From the NCBI RefSeq assembly GCF_027595985.1, contig NC_073304.1, forward strand, positions 139,549,211 through 139,613,210: DNA of 64,000 nt, in the 5' to 3' direction. Positions 46,088 through 60,079 of this stretch are shown piece after piece. Each line of letters begins with the position of its first letter. The first letter of the stretch is position 1. The translations under genes were made by a program, and so were the position numbers. The notes under the pieces are model-generated. The model was not told the origin of the DNA and did not search any database. It saw only the letters and a program-made list of their open reading frames with translations. The DNA comes from Sorex araneus. Taxonomy: Eukaryota > Chordata > Mammalia > Eulipotyphla > Soricidae.

Positions 46088-46382
46088 GAACCATATTTGG
46101 TATGGGAATGGAAACAGGGTCAGCTGTATGTAAAACATGTGTTCCAGGTTGGATCCCCAGTGCTGTGTGTTTCCCAGACACCACAGGAAGCCCTGATCAC
46201 CCGCATAGCCTAATAGCACTGCTTGGTGCGGACCTCACCCCAAACAAAGGCCAATGTTATTTAAGTTTTATGCATAAACTTACTTACTTCATAAGGAATG
46301 AATGCGGATAGAAAACTCCATAGATGAACCTTGAAATAATTCTGCTGAATAAAGTATGCTAGGTTAAAAAAAAAAAAGTGCA

Positions 46383-46555
46383 GGGGCTGGAGCGATAGCA
46401 CAGTGGGTAGGGCGTTTGCCTTGCATGTGGCCGACCCGGGTTTGATTCCCAGTAACCCATATGGTCCCCTGAGCACCACCTGGAGTAATTCCTGAGTGCA
46501 GAGCCAGGAGTAATCCCTGTGCATTGCCGGATGTGACCCAAAAAGAAAAAAAAAA
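46383..46555 (+). mobile_element. SOR-type tRNA-derived SINE
   Basis: Full-length copy; AAAAAAGTGCA on both sides is a target-site duplication. Confidence 0.95.
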
Positions 46556-46864
46556 GTGCAAAGGATTCTATTGATTTCCAACGGGAAAATTGCATAGACA
46601 CAAACCCTGTGGGGTGGCATATATGCTCATTATCATGATTGTGACAACAAAACTCTTGCACACATTAAGTGTATGCAGTCTTGCATATAAATTTTACTTC
46701 ACAAAGTCATTATAAAAAAAATAGGGGCCCAAAGGATGGCTTGGCAGGGGAAAAAAGAAAAAAAAGAGTCTTGCATGTGACAGGCTGTGAGTTCGATCCC
46801 TGGTATCAACTATTTGAGCCACATATGACCCAAGGGAAATTCTACTATCTGGGACCCTACAAGC

Positions 46865-47905
46865 TGCAACATCAGGATCCTCCGTGAGCTATGTTATGGA
46901 TTCACCACCAGGATCTCACCATTCTACAAGGAAGTGATTATTGAGGTAAAGAGAGGGATATGGCAGGGTGATACCATTTCACCAAAACTTTTCAGTGCCT
47001 CCCTCAAGAACGTCATGCAACAACTGGAATGGGAAGGAATGGGAGTGAAGATAGATGGTTGGCAACTACACCACCTCCACTTCGCTGATGACATCATCTT
47101 AATAACACCAAACATTAGCCAAGTGTCATGAATGCTGGCCAACTTTGACGGTGAGTGTGGAAAGGTTGGAATGCAGCTGAATCTCACCAAGACAATCTTC
47201 ATGAGAAATGGACTAGATCCTGATGTTCCATTTGCTCTCAATGGAATGAACATCTCCAAATGTGGCAGTTATGTATACCTGGGTCGAGAACTCAACATGA
47301 TGAATGACTTGGAGCCAGAACTGCGCAGGAGGAAGAGAGCAGTGTAGAATGCTTTTAAGAGTGTTGAAGAAGTTGTTAAAAGGATAAAGAACCTCTGGCT
47401 CTGGGCACAACTTTTTGACTCCACTGTTTTTCCTACACTAACATATACCGCAGAAACCTGGGCCCAACAGAAACAGGATGAGAACACTAAGAGCTATGAT
47501 TGGAGTATCACATTTCACTCAAGTGAGATTAGGAATCCAGAGTTCTGACCTCCGTCGATGATCAAGGATCAGGGACGCTACCTCATTGCCAAGGCATCGA
47601 AAATCAGATGGGCTGGACATGAAATGCGATTTGGAGACTACAGCTGGATTAGAGTCATTACCGACTGAATTCCATGGAATGTCAAAAGAACGCCTGGTCG
47701 CCCACCTATGAGAAAGTTGGACTTCTTAGTCAAGACCCTGAATGAACAGTTTGATGCTCTTCGTGTTCCTGGAGCGAGCAGATACCATTGGGCTATACTA
47801 GCACGACAGGGATGAATGGAGACATTACTGGCACCCGCTTGAGCAAATCAATGAGCAATGGGAAGAGAGGTGATACAGGAGATACAAATGATTAAAAGTC
47901 AAAAC
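46865..47905 (+). mobile_element. RTE retrotransposon, 5'-truncated second copy
   Basis: Starts inside the reverse transcriptase (ILRELCYGFTTRISPFYKEV-like) and continues with KRGIWQGDTISPKLFSASLK, LHHLHFADDIILITPN, LNLTKTIFMRNGLDPD and SYVYLGRELNMMNDLEPELR. The FADD catalytic box is intact here, unlike FTDD in the 31.6 kb copy. It keeps the complete 3' end (AATGGAGACATTACTGGCAC, CTTGAGCAAATCAATGAGCA, GGTGATACAGGAGATACA), which is what links RTE to the hybrid SINEs. Stops at about 47130 and 47345 and frameshifts make it defective. Confidence 0.93.
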
Positions 47906-47914
47906 AAGTAGAAC

Positions 47915-48240
47915 CAAAGAGATAGTACAGCAGTTAAGGCACTTGCCTTGCATGTGACCAACACAGGTTTGGTCCCCCAAGCCCCATATGATTCCCCTGA
48001 GCATTGCTAGAGGTCACTCCTGAGAAAAGTCAGAAATAACCTCTGAGCATCACGAGATGTGATCCAAAAACCAAAGATCAAATCAAATTAAAACCATATG
48101 TGGCTGGAGCCATAGTACAGCTGGTAGGATACTTGCCTTACACACAGCCAACCTGGGTTCTATCCCAGCATCTCGCATGCTCCCTAAATGTAGAGTCAGG
48201 AGTAAACCATGAGCAACATCAGGTGTGCTCCCACCCAAAA
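47915..48240 (+). repeat. Two old SINE copies
   Basis: Diverged forward SINEs at about 47915-48075 and 48100-48245. Confidence 0.75.
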
Positions 48241-48319
48241 AAACCTCACAGGCATTAACACTATGGTAAACATATGGCCAAAACTATCATTAAATTAAAA
48301 TGTATAAAACAAAATGAGT

Positions 48320-48450
48320 TTTCAAGGGAATCGAGGTAAGAGACAACCTGGGGTTAATTGGTGGAGGGAGGTGGACACTAGAGGTCTGGAGTTGAAATAT
48401 TGTATGCCTGAAACTCTGTTATTGACAGTACTGTAAATAACTAAATGAAA
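48320..48450 (+). repeat. Old L1 3' UTR relic
   Basis: TTGGTGGAGGGAGGTGGACA and ATTGTATGCCTGAAACTCTG resemble the end of an old L1 3' UTR and the segment at 3600-3735. Confidence 0.55.
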
Positions 48451-49330
48451 ATTGGTGGGGGCAGCAGATTACTTCTTCAGGTTTGTATTTTCTTATGATG
48501 ACTCCAGTTGCATGTAAAACATCTCTCAACTAAATGTTTATGCTTTTCTCCTTTTGTCTTTTCGTTAGAGAGCCTCAGTCAATAATCTAGAACGATAAAA
48601 ATATTTTCTTTCCCTTTATCTGTATCTCTAGAACTCTGAAACTAATAATAAATTATCACCCTTATTGATTTGCTTAGTTCAGGTCCTCATCCTCTCTCCA
48701 CAATCCTTGCCCAAATTCAACAACCTCACACATGATCTCTGCCCAATTTTTCCAAACCCAAATCTCACATTGGATGTCAGATAGATTTTTTAAAATCTCA
48801 CATATGACCCTGATGTCCTCTTACATATACATAACTCTATAGCCAGAGAGACAGTACAGAGATTAAGGCCCTTCTCTCACCTGTGGCTGTGGTTTCATCC
48901 CTAGCACTGCATATGGTCCCCTGAGTACCACCAGGAGTGATCCCTGAAAACTACTGGGTTTTGAACACCCTCCTCTCTTCTAAGAACAATATTTTCACAT
49001 CCCTCTCTTTCCCCAGGAATCCTACTAAATTCCAAAGTCTTATTTTTTAAAAATTTCCCTTTCTCTTATAAAATACTAACATGTGAATTTAACAGAAATG
49101 GGATAATAGAACAGGGGTGAGTGTTTTGACAGTGAATTTGAAGAGTTAGATATAAATGTCCCAATGAAGAGATCCTAATCTGAAAACAAAGTGTCACGCT
49201 AAAGATGATTTTTCAGAAGAGGACATTGGAAGAGGGTGGTCGAATCTGCTATAAGAGTAAATCTGCCTTAGCAAGTTCTTGAGGATAGCTCTTTCAAAAT
49301 TAGCAAATGTTGCAGCAGATATAAGTGCTC
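48450..49330. other. Intergenic DNA
   Basis: Unique-looking apart from an old SINE at about 48840-48965. Confidence 0.45.

Positions 49331-49332
<2 letters not shown>

Positions 49333-49397
<65 letters not shown>
49333..49397. repeat. (GA)n followed by (TG)n compound microsatellite
   Basis: About 18 AG units, a short ACAG link and about 13 TG units. Confidence 0.95.
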
Positions 49398-49400
<3 letters not shown>

Positions 49401-49580
49401 CGCTCGCACACACGCTTAGGTCACACATCCAGCAGTAGTGCTCAGGGTCTATTCCCAGCTCTGTACAGAGGAGGAGGCCGTTCTTGGCAGTACTTGGGGG
49501 ATCAAGAAGTGCCAGGAATTGAACCTGGGCCTACTTATGCAAATAAAACATATGCTCACTCAGCTACTTCTCTGGCTCCA
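49398..49580 (-). repeat. Old SINE copy
   Basis: Diverged reverse SINE next to the microsatellite. Confidence 0.65.
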
Positions 49581-49671
49581 TATTTTTTAAATCATAAAGA
49601 AGTTTATATTTTGACTTCGAAATCTTACTATTTCTTCTTTGGCCAATGGTAAGTTCAAAAACTGCTTGTGC

Positions 49672-49841
49672 AGGGCTGGAGTGATAGCACATTGGGTGGG
49701 GTGTTTGCCCTGCCTGCAACCGACCTGGGTTGGATTCCCAGCATCCCCCCACCCCGAGCACCTCCAGGAGTAATTCCTGAGTATAGAGCCAGGAGTAACC
49801 CCTGAGCATTGTCGGGTGTGATCCAAAAAGAAAAAAAAAAC
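49672..49841 (+). mobile_element. SOR-type tRNA-derived SINE
   Basis: Nearly full-length, with about 20 bases missing around the CCATATGGTCCCC block (reads CATCCCCCCACCCCGAG) and an A-tail. Confidence 0.92.
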
Positions 49842-50159
49842 ACCCTGATTGTGCAACAGATAAGTAAATAAATTAAGGTACAATAGTAAATTGTACCAAT
49901 AAGTTAAAAAAAAAGTGGGTCTGTGTGTCATTACATAATCTCTGCAAACACTGTTAACATAAACAAGAGAAAAAGGTGAAAGTTGAGGCCATTGCTTTAT
50001 TTTTCTTCTCAAAGGAAGAACTAACCATGTGAGAAAGGAAAGAGAAACTTAAAAAGGAATCTTTAAAAAATTGTGTTTTAGTATATAGTTCCTATTGAGA
50101 GTGCCATTATTTCTTGAAATAAATACCAATAAATGAATACTTTCTTCATTATAGGAATG

Positions 50160-50340
50160 CTTCTGTTTTTTGTTTGTTTGTTTATTTGAGGGGTCGGGAG
50201 TGGGTTGGGTCATACCAGGATTTGTTCCTGGCCCTGTAATTGGATTCACACTTTGCATGAACTTGGGGAACCTTTGCTGCTGCTAGGAATTGAACCCAAA
50301 TTGGCTATATTACTCCTATGCCATCTCTCCAGTCCCAATT
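50160..50340 (-). repeat. Old SINE copy
   Basis: Diverged reverse SINE with (TTTG)n-like tail and CCATCTCTCCAGTCCC end. The stretch 50341-50970 after it shows nothing recognisable except a possible old SINE fragment at 50375-50510. Confidence 0.7.
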
Positions 50341-50971
50341 TCTCAAATTATTTCAACTTAAAATATTCACAGAACTGAATATGTGACTCAGCTGTAGAGC
50401 ACATGCCTTAAATGTGTGAAGCTCTTGGTTAGATAACAAAGTGTAAGTTGTATTTTTGGATACCATATTCGGAACCCCATCAGAGATAAGGGACCAAGGG
50501 TAACACTTTAGTTTCAAGGCTGTTAACTGGAAAGAGAATAGTACTTCCAGTTGAAATAGAAAGTTCAAGAGGCAAAAGTTTACTTTAAAAGTTTTCAGGC
50601 CATGGTAAGTTTTTGGGGCACTCAAAAAATACCAGAGATATCCAGCAGGCTGTTAATTATATGACTCTGATATTAGAGATGTCTGAGTGAGAAAAATGGA
50701 ATTTTGGGTTCAAGATGATGAATATTATGTCATGAAAATCATAGATTTTTAAAAAATAGTTCACAGAAATTTTCCATGTAATGCTAGGCATTTTTTAAAT
50801 GACCCCATCGAATGATCTGATTTTAGGGAGTGTGTGCATTTATCTCTGACTAAGCTGTTTCACAACTCTGGAGAGAGGAACACACTGAAAACTGATAGCA
50901 ATGCAATTGTTTCCTGACCAATATAAGTGAATTTTATGTGATAGAGAATTTGACTTTAAAACTCAAATTCT

Positions 50972-51310
50972 CGGGCTGGAGCAATAGTAGAGTGGAGAAG
51001 GCAGTTGCTTGCTTGCATGTCAATCCCTGGCATCCTATATCAGGGTCAGTCTCTGGCATCCCATATGCCCCCACCCTCAAGCACCATAGGAGTGATCCCT
51101 GAGCACAGTCAGGAATAAGGCCACATCCATCAGTGTCTGGGGGTTCCTGGCTCTGTACTTAGGGATCATTCCTGGGGCTCTAGGGACCATATAGGATGCC
51201 AGGGGTCACTTCTGCAGCTCTGGGGGACCATATAGGATGCAAGGGATCAAACCCAGGCTAGCTATGTGCAAAACAAACACCCTACCCACTGTTTAATAAT
51301 TTCAGTCCCA
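50972..51310. repeat. Old SINE pair, forward then reverse
   Basis: A forward copy (about 50972-51125) and a reverse copy (about 51145-51310) with a repeated CTCTRGGGGACCATATAGGA segment. Confidence 0.7.
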
Positions 51311-51555
51311 AGTTTGAGCATTGTTACAGGTTCCCTTATTACTGAACTGAATGAGTTGACTTTCTGACCAATGCTCATTTTAAACTGGCATGATGGTCAT
51401 CATTGAAACTTCTGTCTTCTTTCAATTTTGGGGTGGGTGTGTGTATATATATATGTGTGTGTCTATGTATGTGACTTTTCTATAATTCTGTGGGCTTCTA
51501 GTGCTAGGGGGCCTGGCAGTGCTGGGGACCATTAGGATAACTCCAGAAGTGCTTG

Positions 51556-51721
51556 AGGGGCTGGAGCGATAGCACAGTTGGGTAGGGCATTTGCCTTGCA
51601 CAAGGCTGACCCGGGTTTGATTCCCAGCATCGCGTATGGTCCCCTGAGCATGGCCAGGAGTAACTCCTGAGTGCATGAGCCAGGAATAACCCCTGTGCAT
51701 CTCTGGGTGTGACCCAAAAAG
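51556..51721 (+). mobile_element. SOR-type tRNA-derived SINE
   Basis: Full-length copy with a very short tail; AGAAGTGCTTG on both sides is a target-site duplication. It has inserted into an older reverse SINE. Confidence 0.94.
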
Positions 51722-51859
51722 CAGAAGTGCTTGGGCCATCAGAGTTCCACTGTTCTTGGGTGGGGGGTTGTTATGCATTGTCAGGTTTTGAACTTGGGTC
51801 ACTGAGCATGCAAGATAAGTGCCCTGACCATTAAGCTTGCACGTTTTTAGCTGTAGTTC

Positions 51860-52577
51860 TCTGGAGGTTGCACATCATATTGCAGTGCTTCTCACTGAGC
51901 TGTTTTCCTGAGTGAGTTTTGCACTTCTTTACAGTATTTACATGCATAGTCTCTGAAGCAAGTCTTCTTCAATTGAGGCACACAGGTTATAGTTATGGGG
52001 ATTGCTGGGGATTTTCGGACACTCACATGTGTTTACCAGTGGTCACACTTTCTGGTGGTTACTTGCACATTTTTTATTCCTTTTGGGTCACACCCAAAGG
52101 TGCTATGTTTGAACCCATGGCTCCCACATGCAAATCATGCACTCCAGCCCTTTGTGCTCACTCCTCAGACTTCACAGATCTGTTTGAGTTGTGGTACTTA
52201 TCAGGGTCACGCTCCATTTTGTGGTGCTCACATACCCATGTCACAGCTAGAAATCATTTGTGGTACCGGGGATAGCAGACAACTGAATTGCAAGGTTCAA
52301 AGAGTGGAGGTGCCAGGACTGCATATGGCACATATGGGACATCAGAGATTTGAATTCATGACCAAAGAATTACAAAGTGTTTGTGTTAAGTCTCCACTGT
52401 ATTCCTCCAGGCCCTTGACATCATGTCTTGATTTTTGGACCACATCTGGCAGGGGTTACTCCTGGCTCTATGCACAGGAATTAAGCATGGTGATGCTTGG
52501 GAGACCATACGAAGTGCTGGGGATCAAATATGTGTGCAAGGCAAACACCCTACCTGCTTTACTATCACTCTGGCCCT
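51860..52577 (-). repeat. Old SINE and unassigned repeat fragments
   Basis: A diverged reverse SINE is clear at 52430-52577. The preceding 550 bases contain TTTTGGGTCACACCCAAAGG and similar pieces of at least one more. Confidence 0.6.
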
Positions 52578-52702
52578 GACACAGGAATGTGAAAAATGTA
52601 TATGGTCCTCAATAGAAATGTATTGTTCATTGTTCTCCAAACTTTCTGTAGTTACTACCACTTACAGTTGTAGAAAAACTAATTTCTATGGTGCTATAAT
52701 TT

Positions 52703-52872
52703 TTTTTTTCTTTTTGGGTCGCACCTGGTGATGCACAGGGGTTACTCCTGGCTGTGCACTCAGGAACCACCCCTGGCGGTGCTCAGGGGACCATATGGGA
52801 TGCTGGGATTCAAACCCAGGTCGGCTGCGTGCAAGGCAAACGCCCTACCCACTGTGCTATCACTCCAGCCCC
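52703..52872 (-). mobile_element. SOR-type tRNA-derived SINE
   Basis: Full-length reverse copy; ATGGTGCTATAATTT on both sides is a 15-base target-site duplication. Confidence 0.96.
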
Positions 52873-53024
52873 CATATGGTGCTATAATTTAAAACTTGTT
52901 TCAAATGTTAAACTTAGCAAACTGAGGAAACAGAAGGTAGTTCTTGGATGCCTAGATATGTTTCAAGCCTATATTTATGTTTACTTAGTTTCAAAACTTG
53001 GTTTCAAAAATTTTCTTGTGGGTT

Positions 53025-53192
53025 TTGTTTGAGTGCCACAACCGGCAATGCTCAGGGCTTACCCCTAACATTGCGCACAAGGGTCGCTCCTGGCTGGGCT
53101 CTAGTGAGATGCCAGGGATCCAACCAGGTCAGACGCTATAAAAGCAAGCTCTTAACGCAGGCCGCCTATCTACCTGCTAGGCTCTGGCCTAG
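53025..53192 (-). repeat. Old SINE copy
   Basis: Diverged reverse SINE with CAATGCTCAGGGCTTACCCC. Confidence 0.7.
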
Positions 53193-53339
53193 GTTTTCTG
53201 TTTGCTTGTTTTAATTTTGTTTTTGTTTTGTTTTAATGCTACAGCGAGGCTATCTCTGTATGAGATCAATAAACAGTGCTCTCTCTGAGGGAAAAAAAAA
53301 AAAAAACACCCGTTGTCACTTCTAGGAAGGGTTCCATTG

Positions 53340-54400
53340 TAGTGGCGGCGGTAAGAGGCTGCGTCTATCAAGCTCAGAGTTGTGTTGTCTTCTGAACGCT
53401 TGACTGTGACAGGTCTGCTACTCTCTCGTGAACGCGTGACTAGCAGAGGAGCTGCGCTGCGGCCGCGCTCCACAGCCGGGGCCGCGCGGGGCAAAGGACG
53501 CCGCTGGCCCCGCGTCCCGCTCGCCAGCCTCGCCCCTCCCGACCCTCCCCCTCCGCCAGAGTCTCCGCCGGGGCCGCCGCTGCTCTCGAAGGCGACGTCA
53601 CCGTCGTCGCTTCCCGGTCACCGAGGCGCTGAGGGCCTGCCTCCGGCGGCCTGCGGACGTCATATCGCATCCGGGCGACGTCCGGAAGCCCGCTGGCCGC
53701 GTCCTGGAGCCAGCCTGCCAGGCCTCCGCAGAAACGCATTGTGCCGCGGAAACGCTTACAAGTGGCTTGGCGAAACGTGTGTTCAGAGGCGCTGCGGCCC
53801 GGCTGAGCGAGGTGCCACTCACACGCCCACTTCCAAGGTGGCGGCGCGGCGTCCCTAAGCGTGCGGCTTCCGCTCACCCGCGGGGGGGGGGAGCCCGTCT
53901 CTGATTGGCCGGCTAGCGTGTGTGACGGGGGCGCTGGCCAATAGGATGAAGGCTGAGCTGGACTTGGCGGCCGCGGTCGAGCTTGGGCTCTCGTAGCGGA
54001 GGGTGCGGAGCTGAGTGCAGGTGAGTGGGGCACGGGGGAATGCCCCCGGGTGGGCGCTCGGGTGTTGTGCCAGGCTCGACGTTCTGGCGAGCAGAGGGAC
54101 CGAGCGGACCTGGGCCCAGGGCTCGCGGAGAGCGACGCCGCCCTCGCGTCCGCACGGGGCGGCCAGTCTCGGTGGGGCCGAGGGGGTCCTGAGGCCGGGA
54201 CACGGGAGGGCCCGGTTCTCGTTCCCCAGCTGGGCTTGAGGCTCACATGCGGTGGCTTCCTGGTCGAGCTGGAGTGGGAACCGCGGCCGGACGCCCACCG
54301 CGATCAGACTGAAACCTGGCTGGAAAGCTCTGGCCGTGGTGAGATTGGATGGGGCTGGGGCGGACCGGCGTTCCTGCAGGTCTGTGCTCTCACGTACTCG
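53340..54400 (+). promoter_or_regulatory. SEC23B: SEC23B CpG island promoter
   Basis: A GC- and CpG-rich block of about 1 kb. Two CCAAT boxes face each other: ATTGG at about 53904-53908 and CCAAT at about 53938-53942, roughly 30-35 bases apart. Further upstream are a CRE-like GACGTCAT (about 53655) and a CCGGAAG ETS-type site (about 53682). No TATA box is seen. Transcription most likely starts shortly after the CCAAT pair. Confidence 0.78.
53960..54020 (+). other. SEC23B: SEC23B non-coding exon 1 (5' UTR, start uncertain)
   Basis: Ends with a strong donor CTGAGTGCAG|GTGAGTGGGG at 54020/54021. No ATG-initiated frame of interest is in it. The 5' boundary is a guess based on the CCAAT boxes. 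Confidence 0.55.
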
Positions 54401-54829
54401 TTCTTTAGTTCATTCAGGTGATGACCTTTTTAGACACTCTCAGCCCTTTGGGAATTTGATCCGAATCGTTGGCCCTTCTCTAGAAAAGTATGCCTTCGCT
54501 CACACACATTTTGCAGGGTCTTGGAGAGAACTTGTTGATGCTCTGAAGTCTCCTGCGGGTCCTGTCTCGGGACTCGTGGTTGAGTCCGTGCTCTCAGGGT
54601 GAGGGGAAGGAGCGGCGAGAAACGGGGGGAGTAGGTTTCAGTGTGGAGATGCTTGAGGACAGTAGAATTTCTTGATAATGTTCAATGACATGCTGAGAAT
54701 TGTGATAGAAAAACTTGCTTTCATTCCCACCTGAATTGTCCGGTGCCACCAGGACACTGATGAAATAAATGCCTTCTGTGTACAAAGTGCTCACTATATC
54801 CAGAAGTAGCAAATAGATACCTTTGAGTC

Positions 54830-55010
54830 ACTTTCTTGGTTTTGGTTTGTTGCCACACGCGTCAGTCCTCGGGGCTTCCTCTTGGCTCTGGACTCAGGGA
54901 TCATTTCCCTTCAGTGCTGCGGGGGACCCTGTGGGGTGTCAGTATTGAACCTGGGCAGCGGTGTGCAAGGCCAGTGCTCTACCGACCTTGTACTGTTCTC
55001 TCCAGTCCTA
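54830..55010 (-). repeat. Old SINE copy in SEC23B intron 1
   Basis: Diverged reverse SINE with TGTTCTCTCCAGTCC end. Confidence 0.7.
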
Positions 55011-55524
55011 TGCCTTTTCGTTTCAGCTGGAGCAAATTTTTGGAATTTCTATGCTCTGCACTGTGGGTAGGTAAGAGAGTAAGTAATTCATTGATTAGTT
55101 TTTCTAGCTAGGTGCTGTTCTAGTCCAAGCCGTTTTTAGTGTGGCACTTCTCATAGTAATATGGAGACAGATATTCAGTACATGAACACTTGAGATCACT
55201 AATATCACAGATTTCTTTAATTTGCCATCGCCCCATTTTTCTTGAACTCTAATGGTGGAAATGTTTGTTAGCCTAGATTTTAAGATGTCAGCAGGATAAA
55301 TAAAAGACACAAAGGAGTTGACATTATAGTTTGAATAATTGCTTTTTAGCCATTATCTTTTAAGGTGTGAATGAGCCTAATCCACGTCTTAGCGAAATGC
55401 AGCACAGTTGAAAACTTCTATAATAATTTTGCTTCACAACTGCTGGAGACTGTTCACAGAACATTTGATTTGGCCAATTAATATCCCTTCCCCCAACCGC
55501 TTTATTTATTTCTTTTTCTTTTTC

Positions 55525-55850
55525 CTTTTTTTTTTAATTTATTTTTTAATTAGTGAGTCACAGTGAGGGTACAGTTACAGATTCACACATTTTCGAGCTT
55601 GTTTTTCCCTCATGCAATGTTCGAGAGTCCATCCCTCCACCAGTGTCCATTCTTCACCACCAATGAACCCAGTATCCCTCCCACCCCGCAGTCCCATCCC
55701 CCCACCCCACCATGGAATGTGGGGCATGGCGTTCCAGTTTGTTCTCTCTCTCTCCTTTTGGGTGTTGTGGTTTGCAGTAAGGGTATTGAGTAGCCATCAT
55801 GTTCAGTCTCTAGTCTACTTTCCCGCTTTATTTTTTCTCCATAGTTAACA
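55525..55850 (-). mobile_element. L1 3' UTR fragment
   Basis: Reverse L1: TTAATTAGTGAGTCACAGTG, GATTCACACATTTTCGAGCT and CACCAGTGTCCATTCTTCAC blocks. Confidence 0.88.
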
Positions 55851-56612
55851 AAAGGAGCAGGAGAAATGACCCCAAATCAACATTACTTAGAATGTAGAGT
55901 GTTTTGGGTTGTTTTCTGTAGGGGTGGGTGCTCCCAAGAGGTGCGTAGCGGCTCTTGGGGCCACTCCAGTATTCTTAGCCACCTGGGCAGACAGTTCAGT
56001 GACAGGGTTCAAGTGCTGCTTGCACCCTGTTGCATCTGGGATTATCTGGGCACTGCGGTGGTGCTTTGGGGTCTCTAGAGCTGCACCCAGCGGTGCTCTT
56101 GAGACGGGAACTAGGGATTGAGCTGGAGTTGGTTGAAAGCGTGCACCTCATCACCTGTATCTCAGCAGCCTTGGTGTGTAGTGTTTAATACATACTGCTC
56201 AATGAAGCAAGGAAAGAAGGAAGCTTGAATGTTAAAACAGGGTTTGAAACTTGTATCTGAAATTGTCTTGGCTGATAAGACATATGATTGATACGGGGGT
56301 TTGTGTTATTCAGTAGCATGCAGCTTTAAGATGATAAATTCTAACCTTCATGCTAGTTGCTGTGGGACTAGGCGGTCTGTACTTGAGGCTCCTGGGATTG
56401 CATCTTGCGGGGCTGGGACTTGACCTTGACCTTGCATTGTGCCACATCCCTGGGTCCTTTATTATTTTAAGTGCTATGAGATGAGATTGATAGCAAGGAA
56501 CAGCCTTCAATTACCTTCAAAGGTAACTGAAGTTTAGGTGTCAAAGAGAAGGGAGATGTCATTGCACAGTGGCCAGCTCTTTCAGACTGTGCTTTAAGAA
56601 ACATTGCTTTAG
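55851..56612. other. SEC23B intron 1, distal part
   Basis: Old SINE-like fragment (about 55905-56170, reverse); otherwise unique-looking. Confidence 0.4.
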
Positions 56613-56783
56613 GGGGCCGGAGTGATAGCACAGCGGGTAGGGCATTTGCTTTGCATGCGGCCGACCTGGGTTCAATCCCCAGCATCCCATATGGTCCCCC
56701 AAGCACTGCCAGGAGTAATTCCTGAGCACAGAGCCAGGAGTAACCCCTGAGCATCACTGGGTGTGACCCAAACAGGAAAAAAA
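56613..56783 (+). mobile_element. SOR-type tRNA-derived SINE
   Basis: Full-length copy; AAACATTGCTTTAG on the left and ACACATTGCTTTAG on the right form a target-site duplication with one mismatch. It ends about 105 bases upstream of SEC23B exon 2. Confidence 0.95.
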
Positions 56784-56855
56784 ACACATTGCTTTAGTTG
56801 GTCACTGGTGTGTGTGTATGTATGTGTGTGTGGTTTTTTAAAAGGTTTTAGTTGA

Positions 56856-59049
<2,194 letters not shown>

Positions 59050-59214
59050 TAAACTGTGTTTTCTGTTTTATTTAATTGACACTATTCTGAAAACAATAAG
59101 TGAGACTGAGATTTTTGGTTCTACCCTGGTACTCAGCTATTTCTGCTAAAATCAAGTTGTGATAGTTTTCACAAAGCCTAATATTGAATGGTGAACATTG
59201 TGATTAAACTTTTT

Positions 59215-59385
59215 ATTTTGCGGGGCAGGGGACACACCTGGTGATGCTCAGGGGATATTTCTGGTTTTTTTGCACTCAGGAATTATTTGGCCTTGCTCAG
59301 GGGACCATATGGGATGTTGGAGATTGAGCCCAGGTCAGCCACGTGCAATGCAAGCAAGCACCCTACGTGCTGTTCTTTTCTATTT
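59215..59385 (-). repeat. Old SINE copy
   Basis: Diverged reverse SINE with GGGGACCATATGGGATGTTG. Confidence 0.75.
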
Positions 59386-59559
59386 TTCTTTTTGAATGCT
59401 CGGTTTTGTTGCTTATATTCTTGACATTTGCTGTGGAAAGGATAGAGGATTTTCTTTTATTTATTTATTTGTTTATTTTTTAATCTTTATTATTGCACTT
59501 GATTTTCGCTGTGTGTACCTTAGACTGAATGACCATTTTCTTGTCTTTTTTATTTTTGT

Positions 59560-60000
59560 TTTTTTTGAATCACCGTGAGCTACAGTTACAAAACTTTCAT
59601 GTTTGAGTTTCAGTCATACAATGATCAAACATCTGTCCCTCCACTAGGGTACATTTTCTACAACAGGGTCTTCAGTATCCCTCCCCCACCCTCCTCCTGC
59701 TTCTATGGCAGACAGTTTCCCTCTTACTTTCTCTCTACTTATGGTATTATGGTTTACAATACAGATACTGAGAGGCCATCATGTTTTATCCTTTTTCTAC
59801 TTTCAGCACACATCTCCCATCCCGAGTGATTCCTTCCAACCATCATTGACTTAGTGATCCCTTCTCTATCCCAGCTGCCTTCTCCCCCAGCTCATAAGAC
59901 AAGCTTCCAACTATGGAGCAATCTTCCTGGCCCTTGTTTCTACTGTCTTTGGGTGTTAGTCTCATATTATGATATTTTATATTCCACAAATGAGTGCAGG
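59560..60000 (-). mobile_element. L1 3' end fragment
   Basis: Reverse L1 3' UTR: TTGAATCACCGTGAGCTACA, GAGTTTCAGTCATACAATGA and ATATTCCACAAATGAGTGCA. It lies in SEC23B intron 3. Confidence 0.88.
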
Positions 60001-60079
60001 GAATGACTGTTTTGTTGTCTGTCAGATTTTGAGGATCTTAGTGTCAAAGCTGTGCTTTTTTTGACTTAAAAATGGTGAA

